Below, one piece after another: positions 8,613 through 18,293 of a stretch of DNA of 45,953 nucleotides. Position 1 is the first letter of the stretch, and the number at the start of each line of letters is the position of its first letter. Below the pieces are notes generated by a model. It did no database searches and was not told the DNA's origin. It worked only from the letters and a program-made list of their open reading frames with translations. The DNA is taken from assembly GCA_902475375.1 (NCBI GenBank), contig CABRZC010000006.1, positions 1-45,953 on the forward strand. The letters are read 5' to 3'. Source of the stretch: an uncultured Collinsella sp. (GTDB lineage: Bacteria > Actinomycetota > Coriobacteriia > Coriobacteriales > Coriobacteriaceae). A program made the position numbers and the translations under genes.

Positions 8613-10970
8613 ATGGCTGGTAACCACTTTAAGAACGGCGACGGCGAGCGCCCTGCAGTTCCGCCGTGTTCAAATGGGACTGGAAACGCTGACGTACCGA
8701 GTGGATCCAGCCAAAACGGTGCTGGCAACCGTACGTCTCCGGGCGAAACGGCGATGTTTGCCGCTCTGTACGAACAGTCTCAAAAGGCAAAACAGGCTGG
8801 TCGCGTAGGCAGGCAGGCATTTCCGGGCGGGGCGGGCTCTGCGGCTTCGTCGGCCGGGGTCCGTCCGGCGCCAACGGGCGGTGCAAATGTCGCCGGCTCC
8901 ACTGGCCCCGCTAACAACGCTCATCGCGCCCACAACGCCGGCCCCGTCAACTCTGCCAATCCCGCCAATAGTGCTTCTTCTGCTGGAGACGCAGGGCTTA
9001 CGGGTAACCTAGGCACTATCTATACGGGCGCTTCCGAAACCGGCACGTTTGCCCGTCTCAATGACGACGGTGCCGAGTTTAAGGGCTCGGGCTCTAAAGA
9101 AGATTATTACGATTTTGGCTTGAACTACGGCGGTGATTCCTCGACGAGCCCGACCTCGAACGGCCTGGTTCGCCATCGCCATCGCAAGGGCGAGCGCAAG
9201 AAGCGCCGCGTTGCAGCCGTTGTTGCTGTCATCGTCGCGGTGGTTCTTGTCGCTTTTGGCGTGAGTGGCTTCATGCTGTTTAACTCGGCAAAAACCGTGA
9301 AGAGCCAGGCAAAGGAAACAGTCGAGATCGTCGGCGGCCTTAAGGACAAGGTCACGTCGGGCGATTTTTCGACCCTGCCCGATGATGCGAAAAAGATCGA
9401 CGAGCTCTGCAGCAGCATGAAGAAGGAGACCTCGAGTCCGGTGTGGACGATGGCCTCGTTCATTCCGGTGTACGGCGGCGACATTAATGCCGCCCGCACC
9501 ATGGTCGACGCTCTGTCCGATGTTTCGAGCGGCGCGCTGGTCCCCATGGCCGATAATCTCGCTCAGGCAACGCCCGGCAAGCTGTTCCAGGACGGGACAA
9601 TCAACGTGTCCGCGCTGCAGGCGGTCGCCGATTCGCTCTCCGATAGCTCGAAGGCGTTCAAGAGCGCCAACAAAAAGGTGCAGAGTATTGGTGATACGCA
9701 TATCGCCCAGGTGACCGAGCTGGTCGATAAGGCAAAGGACGGCTTTGCCACCCTGAACGGTGCGGTCGACGCGGCGGAGAAAGTCGCCCCCGTTCTGCCC
9801 CAGATGCTCGGCGCCAACGGCCAGACGCGCCATTATCTTGTGCTCGCGATGAGCAATGTCGAGATCCGCGCCTGCGGCGGTTTCCCGGGTTCGCGCGGCG
9901 TGATGTCAGTGACTGACGGTAAGCTCGAACTGGGCGATTTTGTCAAAGTCGACATGATGAAAGAGCCCTTGAGCCCGCTTCCCATCACCGATGAAGAGGC
10001 AAACTTGTTCACGACCGGATGGGGCCTGACCGGATTCAACACGCTCGGATACACGATGGGCGACGTTACGATGACACCCGATTATCCGCGTGCGGCTCAG
10101 CTTGCCAGCGATATGCAGAAGGCCATTGTTGGAGATGACATCGACGGCGTATTTGCAGTCGATCCGGTATTTTTGCAGTATATGCTCGGCATTGTGGGCG
10201 GCACGCAGCTTCCCGACGGTACCGTCGTCGATGGAAGCAACGCTGCAAAGGTGCTGCTGCACGATATTTATTGGAATTACCCGGTAGAGGAACAGGACGC
10301 CATTTTTGCGGCGGTTGCCGGATCGGCTTTTAACAAGATCGTGGATGAACTGGGCTCCAGCGATATTACTAAGATCGCCGCCGCCATCGAAAAGGGTGCT
10401 TCCGAGGGTCGCATCCTGATGTATTCGAGAAACGATGACGAGGAAAAGGCCGCGAAGGCCCTTGGCATTTCCGGCGCTCTCCAAAATGATGCGTCTGAGG
10501 CTCCGATTTTGGGCGTCTATGTGAATAACTACAGCTATTCAAAGATGGATTGGTTCCTTGATAAGCGAGTCACCATCGATTCTTCGGTTGAAAATGCCGA
10601 TGGCTCGACGACGTATCGAGTAACCACTACGCTCAAGAACACGATGACCCCCCAGGAGAAGGCCGAGATGCCTGGTTATTTCCAGGGCCATAACGGCATT
10701 AGCCAGGATATTGATGACGAGGTGCTGAGGCTCTATCTCTACGCTCCCGCGGGAGGCAGCATTTCGGACGTTAAGACTTCGGGCTCCGGTTCTATCGAGA
10801 TGAACGAAGCGACGCACGATGGCCTGAAGGTTGCATGGGGCGGCGTCCACATGCTTCTTGGACAAGACATAAAGGTCGAGTACACGGTTACGACTTCGAA
10901 GGACTCTGGGCACAAAGCGCTTAAGGTTCGCACCACGCCAACCGCTCAAACGTTTGAACAGGATAAGTAA
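8613..10970 (+). CDS. DUF4012 domain-containing membrane protein
   Basis: 785 residues. The N-terminal about 195 residues are polar and low in complexity, with a run rich in Ala, Asn, Gly and Pro (about 65-130) and a basic patch RHRHRKGERKKRR just before a single membrane helix (about 200-223). The large remainder is predicted to be extracellular and resembles DUF4012 proteins of Actinomycetota, with NGQTRHYLVLAMSNVEIRACGGFPGSRGVMSV as the recognisable core at about 405-440. In that family the function is unproven; members often sit in cell-surface polysaccharide loci. GAGGA precedes ATG 8613. The stop is 3 bp before glmM, so both are probably co-transcribed, consistent with an envelope role. 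Confidence 0.75.
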   Translation: MAGNHFKNGDGERPAVPPCSNGTGNADVPSGSSQNGAGNRTSPGETAMFAALYEQSQKAKQAGRVGRQAFPGGAGSAASSAGVRPAPTGGANVAGSTGPANNAHRAHNAGPVNSANPANSASSAGDAGLTGNLGTIYTGASETGTFARLNDDGAEFKGSGSKEDYYDFGLNYGGDSSTSPTSNGLVRHRHRKGERKKRRVAAVVAVIVAVVLVAFGVSGFMLFNSAKTVKSQAKETVEIVGGLKDKVTSGDFSTLPDDAKKIDELCSSMKKETSSPVWTMASFIPVYGGDINAARTMVDALSDVSSGALVPMADNLAQATPGKLFQDGTINVSALQAVADSLSDSSKAFKSANKKVQSIGDTHIAQVTELVDKAKDGFATLNGAVDAAEKVAPVLPQMLGANGQTRHYLVLAMSNVEIRACGGFPGSRGVMSVTDGKLELGDFVKVDMMKEPLSPLPITDEEANLFTTGWGLTGFNTLGYTMGDVTMTPDYPRAAQLASDMQKAIVGDDIDGVFAVDPVFLQYMLGIVGGTQLPDGTVVDGSNAAKVLLHDIYWNYPVEEQDAIFAAVAGSAFNKIVDELGSSDITKIAAAIEKGASEGRILMYSRNDDEEKAAKALGISGALQNDASEAPILGVYVNNYSYSKMDWFLDKRVTIDSSVENADGSTTYRVTTTLKNTMTPQEKAEMPGYFQGHNGISQDIDDEVLRLYLYAPAGGSISDVKTSGSGSIEMNEATHDGLKVAWGGVHMLLGQDIKVEYTVTTSKDSGHKALKVRTTPTAQTFEQDK

Positions 10971-10973
10971 GAT

Positions 10974-12305
10974 ATGAAGTACTTTGGCACCGACGGCTTT
11001 CGCGGCGAGGCCAACGTTGGACTGACGGTAGAGCACGCTTATAAGATCGGCCGCTTTGTGGGCTGGTATTACGGCGCCAACCGCGGGACCAAGGCGCGCG
11101 TGATCGTGGGCAAGGACACGCGTCGCTCGAGCTATATGTTCGAGGCGGCGCTGGTGAGCGGCTTGGTCGCGAGCGGCGCGGACGCCTACATGCTGCACGT
11201 GATCCCGACGCCGGGCGTGGCGCATCAGACCGTGGAGGGCTGCTTCGATTGCGGCATCATGATCAGTGCGAGCCACAACCCGTTTTGCGATAACGGCATT
11301 AAGCTCGTCAACAGCGACGGCTATAAGATGGACGAGGACGTGCTGGAGCTCATCGAGGATTACATCGATGGCAAGAGCGAAGTGCCGCTGGCCACGGGCA
11401 ACCACATCGGTGCCACGGTGGACTACATGCAGGGTCGCAACCGCTATATTGCCTCGCTCATTGCAAGTGCGAACTTTTCGCTGCAGGGCGTCAAGATCGG
11501 TCTCGACTGCGCCAACGGCTCGGCATCCTCGGTGGCCAAGCCGGTGTTCGACGCGCTGGGTGCCGATGTGCGCGTGATTAACGCCGCGCCCGATGGTTTT
11601 AACATCAACGTTGACTGCGGCTCCACGCATATGGAGCGTCTGCAGCGCCACGTGGTGGAGCAGGGCCTGGACGTTGGCTTTGCCTACGACGGCGATGCCG
11701 ACCGCTGCCTGGCCGTGGACGAGCGTGGTCGCGTGGTCGACGGCGACCAGATCCTGTATGTGTGCGGCGTGTACCTGAACAAGCACGGTCGCCTTTCGGG
11801 CGGTACCGTGGTGCCGACGATCGCCAGCAACTTTGGCCTGGTCAAGTCGCTGGAGCTTGCCGGTCTAAGTGCCGTGACCAGCGGCGTGGGCGACCGTCAT
11901 GTGTATGCCAAGATGCGCGAGGGCGGCTACAGCCTGGGCGGCGAGCAGACGGGCCACACGATCTTTGGTGATATCGAGCGCACGGGCGACGGCATTATGA
12001 CCTCGCTGCGCGTGATGGAAGTGATTCGTGCCGAGCGCGAGACGCTCTCGCAGCTCACGGCTCCGTGCAAGCTACTGCCGCAGGCTCAGGTTGCCGTACG
12101 CGTGGCGGATAAAGACGCCGCGCTGGGCAACATGGGCGTGCAAGCCGCCATCGCCGAGGCCGAGGCGTCGCTGGCGGGCGAGGGCCGCGTGCTGGTGCGC
12201 AAGAGCGGAACCGAGTCGGTGATTCGCGTTTTGGCCGAAGCTCCCGACCAGGCAGCTGCCGACGTCGCCATGAAGCGCATCGCCGCGGCGCTGGAAGCTC
12301 TATAG
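10974..12305 (+). CDS. glmM: phosphoglucosamine mutase
   Basis: 443 residues, the normal length. Converts glucosamine-6-phosphate to glucosamine-1-phosphate on the way to UDP-GlcNAc for peptidoglycan. The N-terminus MKYFGTDGFRGEAN is diagnostic. The phosphoserine loop is GIMISASHNPFCDNG (about 95-110), the metal loop is AYDGDADRC (about 237-245), the sugar loop is GGEQTGHTIF (about 322-331) and the phosphate-binding loop is RKSGTESVIRV near the C-terminus. ATG 10974 is 3 bp after the preceding stop. A perfect 12-bp hairpin begins at the last base of its stop codon. Confidence 0.95.
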   Translation: MKYFGTDGFRGEANVGLTVEHAYKIGRFVGWYYGANRGTKARVIVGKDTRRSSYMFEAALVSGLVASGADAYMLHVIPTPGVAHQTVEGCFDCGIMISASHNPFCDNGIKLVNSDGYKMDEDVLELIEDYIDGKSEVPLATGNHIGATVDYMQGRNRYIASLIASANFSLQGVKIGLDCANGSASSVAKPVFDALGADVRVINAAPDGFNINVDCGSTHMERLQRHVVEQGLDVGFAYDGDADRCLAVDERGRVVDGDQILYVCGVYLNKHGRLSGGTVVPTIASNFGLVKSLELAGLSAVTSGVGDRHVYAKMREGGYSLGGEQTGHTIFGDIERTGDGIMTSLRVMEVIRAERETLSQLTAPCKLLPQAQVAVRVADKDAALGNMGVQAAIAEAEASLAGEGRVLVRKSGTESVIRVLAEAPDQAAADVAMKRIAAALEAL

Positions 12306-12332
12306 TTACGCGGTTTTACCAAACCGCGTAAC
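12305..12332 (+). terminator. hairpin at the glmM stop codon
   Basis: Bases 12305-12316 and 12321-12332 form a perfect 12-bp stem with a 4-base loop, starting at the last base of the glmM TAG. No T-run follows, so it may be a 3'-end stabilising hairpin or a weak terminator. Confidence 0.55.
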
Positions 12333-12345
12333 TGCTCGACGCTGC

Positions 12346-12444
12346 AAACGGCCCTAAGCGGCAATCTGACGTTCAATTTCAAGGGCGCGACCAGAAGGTC
12401 AGCGCCCTTTCATTTCACGTCACCTTGCTCGCTTAGGGCCGTTT
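12346..12444. repeat. nested palindrome between convergent genes, probable bidirectional terminator
   Basis: A perfect 15-bp inverted repeat (12346-12360 with 12430-12444) encloses a 6-bp one (TGACGT 12367-12372 with ACGTCA 12417-12422). Inside that is a strong hairpin: AAGGGCGC-GACC 12381-12392 with GGTC-A-GCGCCCTT 12397-12409, loop AGAA. It lies between glmM and the convergent carboxypeptidase gene and could terminate both. Its size and nesting are more than a simple terminator needs. Confidence 0.7.
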
Positions 12445-12510
12445 TCGCTGACATTGCCAAGACATCGGCGTCAACATGGTTGGCGTTGGCGATGGTGTGC
12501 TGGTCAATCC

Positions 12511-14085
12511 TTACAGCTCGTACAGCGTGGTGAACTTGTCCTGCAGGTAGCTGCAGTAGTAGCGGGCATCGAACGCCATGCCGCATGCGCCCTTGATGAG
12601 CTCCGGCGCGTCCTTGGCGCGGCCCCACTGCCAAATGTGCTCGCCCAGCCAGACGCGGACGGGCGCCAAATCGCCGCTCGCACAGGCGCCGTTGAGGTCG
12701 ACGCCGTCGCGGCACATGGCCGGCACAAACATGGCATCGTAGGCGCTACCCAGCGCATAGGTGGGGAAGTAGCCAAACGAGCCGCCGCTCCAGTGCGTAT
12801 CCTGCAAGCAGCCGCGCGTGTCGTCGGGAACTGGAATGCCCAGGTACTCGTCCATAAAGCGATTCCAAAGCGCGGGGATGTCCTTGGCTGTGGCCTCGCC
12901 GGCAAACAGCATGCGCTCAATCTCGTAGCGCACCATAATATGCAGCGGGTAGGTGAGCTCGTCGGCCTCGGTACGGATCAGCGACGGCTGCGCGATGTTC
13001 ACGGCGCGGTAGAGCGTGTCCTCGTCCACGTTGCCGTAGACCTCGGGCGCGTGGCGGCGCAGCACCTCGAGCAGCGGTCCCATAAAGGCGCGGCTGCGGC
13101 CCACAGTGTTCTCGAAAAAGCGGCTCTGGCTCTCGTGGATGCCCATGGAGGTGCCGCCTTCTAGGCAGGTGCGCGCATAGGCGGGATTGACGCCCAGCTC
13201 GTACATGGTGTGCCCCGCCTCGTGGATGATGCTGTAGACGTTGGAGATACAGTCGTCCTCGTAGATGTGCGTCGCGATGCGCGCGTCGCCCACGGCAAAG
13301 CCCTCGCTAAACGGGTGCTCGGTAAAGGCAAGCGTGGTGTCGTCCAGGTTAAGGCCGACGAGCTTCATAAGGTCGAAGCTCATGGCGCGCTGGGCGGCCT
13401 CGGGCACGCGGGCGTGCAAAAAGTCGGCAGCGGGCTGCTGGCCGCGCTCGCCGATGGCGTGCACGAGCGGCACGACCGTAGCCTTGACCTCATCGCAAAA
13501 CGCATCGAAGCTCTTGGCGGAAAGGCCGCGCTCGTACTGGTCGAGCCAAACGTCGTATGGGTCGCGCTTGGGGTCCATGAGCTCGGCCTGATGCTTAAGT
13601 TGGGCGACGATTCTATCCACATAGGGCTCAAAGCTCGCCCAGTCATTGGCCGTCTTGGCCTTGTGCCACACGGCATCGGCCTCGCAGGTGAGCCTGGTCC
13701 AGGCCTCGGCCTCCTCGGTGGGGATGGCGCTTGCCTCGCGCTGGTCGCGGCCGAGTACGCGAATCTCGTCGAGCAGCTGCGGGTCGTCGACCTTTCCGCC
13801 GGCGACGGTCTCGCGTGCCAGCGAGCGCACGAGCTCGACAGACTTTTTGCTGGTCAGGAGCTTGTGATGCTCGCCGGCAAGGGTGCCCATGGCGTCGGCG
13901 CGGGCCGCGGCGCCGTTGGCGGGGGCAATAGTCGCGCCATCGAACTCGGCAATCTTGAGCAGGTACTCGCGAGTCCACAGCTTGCCCTCCAGCTTGCGGA
14001 ATTTTTTGACGGCCTTATCGACCTTCATGCCTTTGGGCGTCTTGCCCGCTGCGGGCTTGGCCATCTTATCCTTGTTCTTTCCCAT
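12511..14085 (-). CDS. M32-family metallocarboxypeptidase
   Basis: 524 residues, slightly longer than the usual roughly 500. The zinc motif HEAGH is at 288-292 (YSIIHEAGHTMYELG). Downstream are GIHESQSRFFENTVGRS, a hallmark of M32 carboxypeptidases (Taq carboxypeptidase type), and VNIAQPSLIRTEADELTYPLHIMVRYEIE. It removes C-terminal residues from peptides in the cytoplasm; no signal peptide is visible. The N-terminus has a Lys-rich extension (about 1-25) before the family domain. It is transcribed toward glmM and starts about 130 bp from the divergent T-box leader. Confidence 0.92.
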   Translation of the reverse strand: MGKNKDKMAKPAAGKTPKGMKVDKAVKKFRKLEGKLWTREYLLKIAEFDGATIAPANGAAARADAMGTLAGEHHKLLTSKKSVELVRSLARETVAGGKVDDPQLLDEIRVLGRDQREASAIPTEEAEAWTRLTCEADAVWHKAKTANDWASFEPYVDRIVAQLKHQAELMDPKRDPYDVWLDQYERGLSAKSFDAFCDEVKATVVPLVHAIGERGQQPAADFLHARVPEAAQRAMSFDLMKLVGLNLDDTTLAFTEHPFSEGFAVGDARIATHIYEDDCISNVYSIIHEAGHTMYELGVNPAYARTCLEGGTSMGIHESQSRFFENTVGRSRAFMGPLLEVLRRHAPEVYGNVDEDTLYRAVNIAQPSLIRTEADELTYPLHIMVRYEIERMLFAGEATAKDIPALWNRFMDEYLGIPVPDDTRGCLQDTHWSGGSFGYFPTYALGSAYDAMFVPAMCRDGVDLNGACASGDLAPVRVWLGEHIWQWGRAKDAPELIKGACGMAFDARYYCSYLQDKFTTLYEL

Positions 14086-14206
14086 ACCGTATCCTTGATC
14101 TCGCAGGTCGCCCGTCGCATGCGGCGGCGCGGCCAGTTTGCACAGCTACTTGCCTTGTACCCAGCGCGAACAAAACGGAACGCGGCGATGTGCACGCAGG
14201 ATGTGG

Positions 14207-14510
14207 TATCCTATAGCCCAATGCGTTGACGGAGAGGGTTTTGCCCGCCGCGTCGCCGGCAAGAGAGGGAAGGTCATGGGCTGCAAGCCTTCCTGCGGTG
14301 GCAAGGGCCAAGCGTTCACTCCCGAGCAGCAACCTCAACGGGCGCGCGGCCACGCGGCGGCAAAGCCCCAGTAGGGAAGCCGTGAGCCTCGCGAAAAGGG
14401 GCAAAGAGTGGGCGCGGCGGGCCAGACATCCGCCGGGTCAAACAAGGTGGTACCGCGGAATTCAACCGTCCTTGGGCAATGCACATGCCCGAGGACGGTT
14501 TTTTGTTACC
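14207..14510 (+). promoter_or_regulatory. T-box leader (tRNA-Phe-sensing) of pheST
   Basis: The T-box signature AGGTGGTACCGCGG is at 14445-14458. It is followed by a terminator hairpin with its T-run (14463-14505). Upstream, the distal stem I hairpin GGAAGG...CCTTCC surrounds 14265-14294. A candidate specifier TTC (Phe) lies 3' of it at 14315-14317, matching the downstream pheS. Uncharged tRNA-Phe would pair with the specifier and the T-box bulge and allow read-through. The start of the RNA is only approximate; a -10-like TATCCT is at 14207-14212. The specifier assignment is inferred from position. Confidence 0.88.
14463..14505 (+). terminator. T-box-controlled terminator
   Basis: The stem AACCGTCC-T-TGGGCA pairs with TGCCC-GA-GGACGGTT and is followed by TTTTTT. 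Its 5' arm directly follows the T-box sequence, so the antiterminator and terminator folds are mutually exclusive. Confidence 0.88.
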
Positions 14511-14590
14511 GAACCGGGCCGCACATTCGTAAGCATCGGGCGGTGCCAGCCGCCCCGGCAAGCGGATGCGCGAGAGACGAAAGGGAAGAC

Positions 14591-15667
14591 ATGAGTCTGA
14601 TTGATGATCTGGTCAAACTCGAGGAAGAGGCCAAGGAGCTCGTCGCAAGCGCCGACGACGCCGCCAAGCTCGAGGCCGCGCGCGTTGAGCTGCTCGGCCG
14701 CAAAGGCCGCATCACCGGCCTGATGCGCATGATGGGCAAGCTCGCCCCCGAGGATCGTCCTGTGATGGGCAAGCGCGCCAACGAGATGCGCCAGCTGATC
14801 GAGGGCATGCTCGACGAGCGCACCACCGAGATGAAGGCCGCCGCCCTCAAGCACGCACTCGAGCACGAGGCCGTCGACATCACGCTGCCGGGTATCCGTC
14901 CGCAGATCGGTCACCAGCACCTGATCAAGCAGATCATCGAGGAGGCCGAGGACATCTTCTGCGGCATCGGCTACACCGTCGAGTCCGGCCCCATGGTCGA
15001 CACCTCCTACTACAACTTCACCGCGCTCAATGCCCCCATGGATCACCCGAGCCGCTCGGCCCGCGATACCTTCTACGTGGTCGACAACAACCCCGGCAGC
15101 GTCGCGCACCCCGAGGCTCACGCCCATGGCGAGTCCGACGTGCTCCTGCGCACCCAGACCTCGGGCGTACAGATCCACACCATGGAGTCGCAGAAGCCGC
15201 CCATCTACATGATCTGCCCGGGCACCGTCTATCGTCCCGACACGGCCGACGCCTGCCACCTGCCGCAGTTCAACCAGATCGAGGGCCTGGTCGTCGACGA
15301 GGGCATCACCTTTGGCGATCTTAAGGGCACGCTCGACTACTTTGTTAAGTGCATGTTTGGCGAGGACCGCAAGACGCGTTATCGCCCGCACTTCTTCCCC
15401 TTCACCGAGCCGAGCTGCGAGGTGGACGTAAGCTGCCACGTCTGCGGCGGCAAGGGCTGCAACTTCTGCAAGCACAGCGGCTGGATCGAGATCTTGGGCT
15501 GCGGCATGGTCGACCCCAACGTCCTGATCAACTGCGGCATCGATCCCGAGAAGTACACCGGCTTCGCCTTTGGCATTGGCGCCGAGCGCGTCGCGGCCCT
15601 GCGCTACGACCTGCCCGACCTGCGCACGTTGATGACTGGTGACATGAGGTTCTTGAACCAGTTCTAG
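14591..15667 (+). CDS. pheS: phenylalanyl-tRNA synthetase alpha subunit
   Basis: 358 residues from ATG 14591, chosen because GAAAGGGA lies just upstream and because an earlier in-frame extension would run into the T-box terminator. An N-terminal coiled-coil tRNA-binding arm (about 1-85) is followed by the class II catalytic core: motif 2 region GPMVDTSYYNFTALNAPMDHPSR, then RTQTSGVQIHTM, FNQIEGLVVDE and motif 3 GIGAERVAALRYDLPDLR. With PheT it forms the alpha2-beta2 enzyme charging tRNA-Phe. HVCGGKGCNFCKHSGWIEILG contains four cysteines, as is usual in many PheS proteins. Confidence 0.95.
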   Translation: MSLIDDLVKLEEEAKELVASADDAAKLEAARVELLGRKGRITGLMRMMGKLAPEDRPVMGKRANEMRQLIEGMLDERTTEMKAAALKHALEHEAVDITLPGIRPQIGHQHLIKQIIEEAEDIFCGIGYTVESGPMVDTSYYNFTALNAPMDHPSRSARDTFYVVDNNPGSVAHPEAHAHGESDVLLRTQTSGVQIHTMESQKPPIYMICPGTVYRPDTADACHLPQFNQIEGLVVDEGITFGDLKGTLDYFVKCMFGEDRKTRYRPHFFPFTEPSCEVDVSCHVCGGKGCNFCKHSGWIEILGCGMVDPNVLINCGIDPEKYTGFAFGIGAERVAALRYDLPDLRTLMTGDMRFLNQF

Positions 15668-15730
15668 AACGCTTTCTTCTTAGTTGCAGTTTCCGGCTCA
15701 AAGCCGCATTTATGAAAGGAGACCAGTTAG

Positions 15731-18184
15731 ATGCGCGTTTCTTACGACTGGCTCAAGACCATGATCGATATTCCGGAGGATCCCAAGACCCTTTCGGACG
15801 AATATATCCGTACCGGCACCGAGGTCGAGGCGATCGACACCGTGGGCGAGTCCTTCGACCACGTGGTGACTGCCAAGGTGCTCACCAAGACCCCACACCC
15901 CGATAGCGACCATATGTATGTGTGCTCGGTCGACGTGGGCGACAAGAACCTCGACGCCGATGGCAACCCCGCCCCGCTGCAGATCGTCTGCGGCGCGCAG
16001 AACTTCGAGGCCGGCGACCACATCGTCACGGCCATGATCGGCGCTGTGCTCCCCGGCGACGTCAAGATCAAGAAGAGCAAGCTTCGCGGCGTCGTGTCCA
16101 TGGGCATGAACTGCTCTGCGCGCGAGCTCGGCCTGGGCGGCGACCACTCCGGCATCATGATCCTGCCCGAGGATACGCCCTGCGGCATGCCGTTTGCCGA
16201 GTACGTGGGCTCGAGCGACACCGTGCTCGACTGCGAGATCACGCCCAACCGTCCCGATTGCCTGTCCATGATCGGCATGGCCCGCGAGACCGGCGCCATT
16301 TTCGACCGCGATTTCCACGTTGAGCTGCCCGCCATCAAGGCCGAGACTGGCCGCGCGACCGACGACGAGCTTTCGGTCGAGATTGCCGACGAGGGCCTGT
16401 GCGACCGCTATGTCGCCCGCATCGTGCGCAATGTGAAGGTCGGCCCCTCGCCCGACTGGATGGTCAAGCGCCTCAATGCCCTGGGCGTGCGCCCGCACAA
16501 CAACATCGTCGACATCACCAACTATGTGATGATGCTCACCGGTCAGCCGCTGCACGCCTTTGACCTGGACACCTTTGCCGAGCGCGATGGCCATCGTCGC
16601 GTGGTGGTTCGCGCCGCCCAGCAGGATGAGAAGTTCACGACCCTCGACGGCGAGGAGCGCACGCTCGATGCCGGCATGGGCCTCATCACCGACGGCGAGC
16701 GTCCTGTGGCGCTGGCCGGCGTTATGGGCGGCATGGATTCCGAGATCGAGGACGACACCGTCGATGTGATGGTCGAGAGCGCCTGCTTCAACGCCGGTCG
16801 CACCTCGCACACCAGCCGCGACCTGTCGCTGATCTCCGATGCCTCCATTCGCTTTGAGCGCCAGGTTGACGAGACCGGTTGCGTGGATGTCGCCAACGTT
16901 ACCTGCGCGCTGATCGAGGAGATCGCCGGCGGCGAGGTCGCTCCCGGCTACGTTGATGTGTTCCCCGCGCCTAAGACCATCGATAGCATCAAGCTGCGCT
17001 TGGCCCGCGTGCACGCCATCTGCGGCGCCGACATCGAGCCCGACTTTATCGAGCGCTCGCTCACCCGCCTGGGCTGCACCGTCGAGCGCGATGGCGAGGA
17101 CTTTATGGTTACCCCGCCGAGCTTCCGTCCCGACCTGCCGCGCGAGATTGACCTGATCGAGGAGGTCCTGCGCCTGTGGGGCATGGGCCGCGTGACGGCG
17201 ACCATCCCGGCTGCCAAGAACCACATCGGCGGCCTGACCCGCGAGCAGAAGCTCACCCGCAAGGTCGGCGAGATCTTGCGCGCCTGCGGCCTTAACGAGA
17301 CCACGACCTTTGGCTTTGCCGCCCCGGGCGACCTGGAGAAGATCGGCATGTCCACCGAGGGCCGCGGCTGCCCCGTGGTGCTCATGAACCCGCTGGTGGC
17401 CGAGCAGACCGAGATGCGCCGCTCGCTGTTGCCGGGCCTACTGCAGTCCGTTGCCTATAACGAGGCCCACGGTACGCCCAACGTGCACCTGTACGAGGTC
17501 GGCAGCCTGTTCCACGGTCGTGAGAACGCCAGCCTGCCCAAGGAGACCAAGTCCGTGGCGGGTGTGCTCTCGGGCCAGTGGAGCGAGCAGTCTTGGAGCA
17601 TGAAGTACCGCAAGCTGCGTTTCTTCTTTGGCAAGGGCATTGTCGAGGAGCTGCTCGCCCAGCTGCGCATCGAGAAGGTCCGCTTCCGTCCCGTCGAGGG
17701 CGAGGGCTATGCCTTCTTGCAGCCGGGTCGTGCGGCCGAGGTTCTGTCCGGCGGCACCGTGCTGGGCTGGGTCGGCGAGATCCACCCCGAGGCGCGCGAA
17801 GCCATGGGCATCGACGAGGTCGTCGTTGCCTTTGAGCTCGACCTGGACAAGCTGATCAAGGGCGCCCGCAACCAGGAGAACTACCGCGAGTTCTCGCAGT
17901 ATCCGGCTGTTGAGCACGATCTGGCTATCGTGGTCGATAACTCCGTGACCTGCGAGGATCTTGAGCGCCGCATTACCAGCGCCGGCGGCAAGCTGCTCGA
18001 GGGCGTGCGTCTGTTCGACGTCTATCGCGATCCGGTCCGCGTGGGCGTGGGCAAAAAGTCCATGGCCTTCGCGCTTACGTATCGCTCCGACGACCACACG
18101 CTCACCAGCGAAGAGGTCGAGAAGGCACACCAGAAGATCGTCACCAAGGTGTGCAAGGGCGTAAACGGCGAGGTCCGCGGCTAG
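15731..18184 (+). CDS. pheT: phenylalanyl-tRNA synthetase beta subunit
   Basis: 817 residues. An N-terminal tRNA-binding domain (about 40-155; AKVLTKTPHPDSDHMYVCSVDVG) is followed by the B3/B4 editing region (about 210-390), then B5 and the catalytic-like core (RPDLPREIDLIEEVLRLWG, about 465-485). The C-terminal FDX-ACB anticodon-binding domain starts at YPAVEHDLAIVVDN (about 720) and ends in the typical YRSDDHTLTSEEVEKAHQKI. AAAGGAGA precedes ATG 15731. It is 63 bp after pheS, within the T-box operon, and the domain set is complete. Confidence 0.95.
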   Translation: MRVSYDWLKTMIDIPEDPKTLSDEYIRTGTEVEAIDTVGESFDHVVTAKVLTKTPHPDSDHMYVCSVDVGDKNLDADGNPAPLQIVCGAQNFEAGDHIVTAMIGAVLPGDVKIKKSKLRGVVSMGMNCSARELGLGGDHSGIMILPEDTPCGMPFAEYVGSSDTVLDCEITPNRPDCLSMIGMARETGAIFDRDFHVELPAIKAETGRATDDELSVEIADEGLCDRYVARIVRNVKVGPSPDWMVKRLNALGVRPHNNIVDITNYVMMLTGQPLHAFDLDTFAERDGHRRVVVRAAQQDEKFTTLDGEERTLDAGMGLITDGERPVALAGVMGGMDSEIEDDTVDVMVESACFNAGRTSHTSRDLSLISDASIRFERQVDETGCVDVANVTCALIEEIAGGEVAPGYVDVFPAPKTIDSIKLRLARVHAICGADIEPDFIERSLTRLGCTVERDGEDFMVTPPSFRPDLPREIDLIEEVLRLWGMGRVTATIPAAKNHIGGLTREQKLTRKVGEILRACGLNETTTFGFAAPGDLEKIGMSTEGRGCPVVLMNPLVAEQTEMRRSLLPGLLQSVAYNEAHGTPNVHLYEVGSLFHGRENASLPKETKSVAGVLSGQWSEQSWSMKYRKLRFFFGKGIVEELLAQLRIEKVRFRPVEGEGYAFLQPGRAAEVLSGGTVLGWVGEIHPEAREAMGIDEVVVAFELDLDKLIKGARNQENYREFSQYPAVEHDLAIVVDNSVTCEDLERRITSAGGKLLEGVRLFDVYRDPVRVGVGKKSMAFALTYRSDDHTLTSEEVEKAHQKIVTKVCKGVNGEVRG

Positions 18185-18293
18185 GATTTGCGCTGGGTAT
18201 AGGTCAGCTGTGGCTGCTGCTGAGTCCTACGTGACCGCTATGCTCGGTATGAGACACCGCTGAGCCTGCATATATGACACGCGCATTACATAA

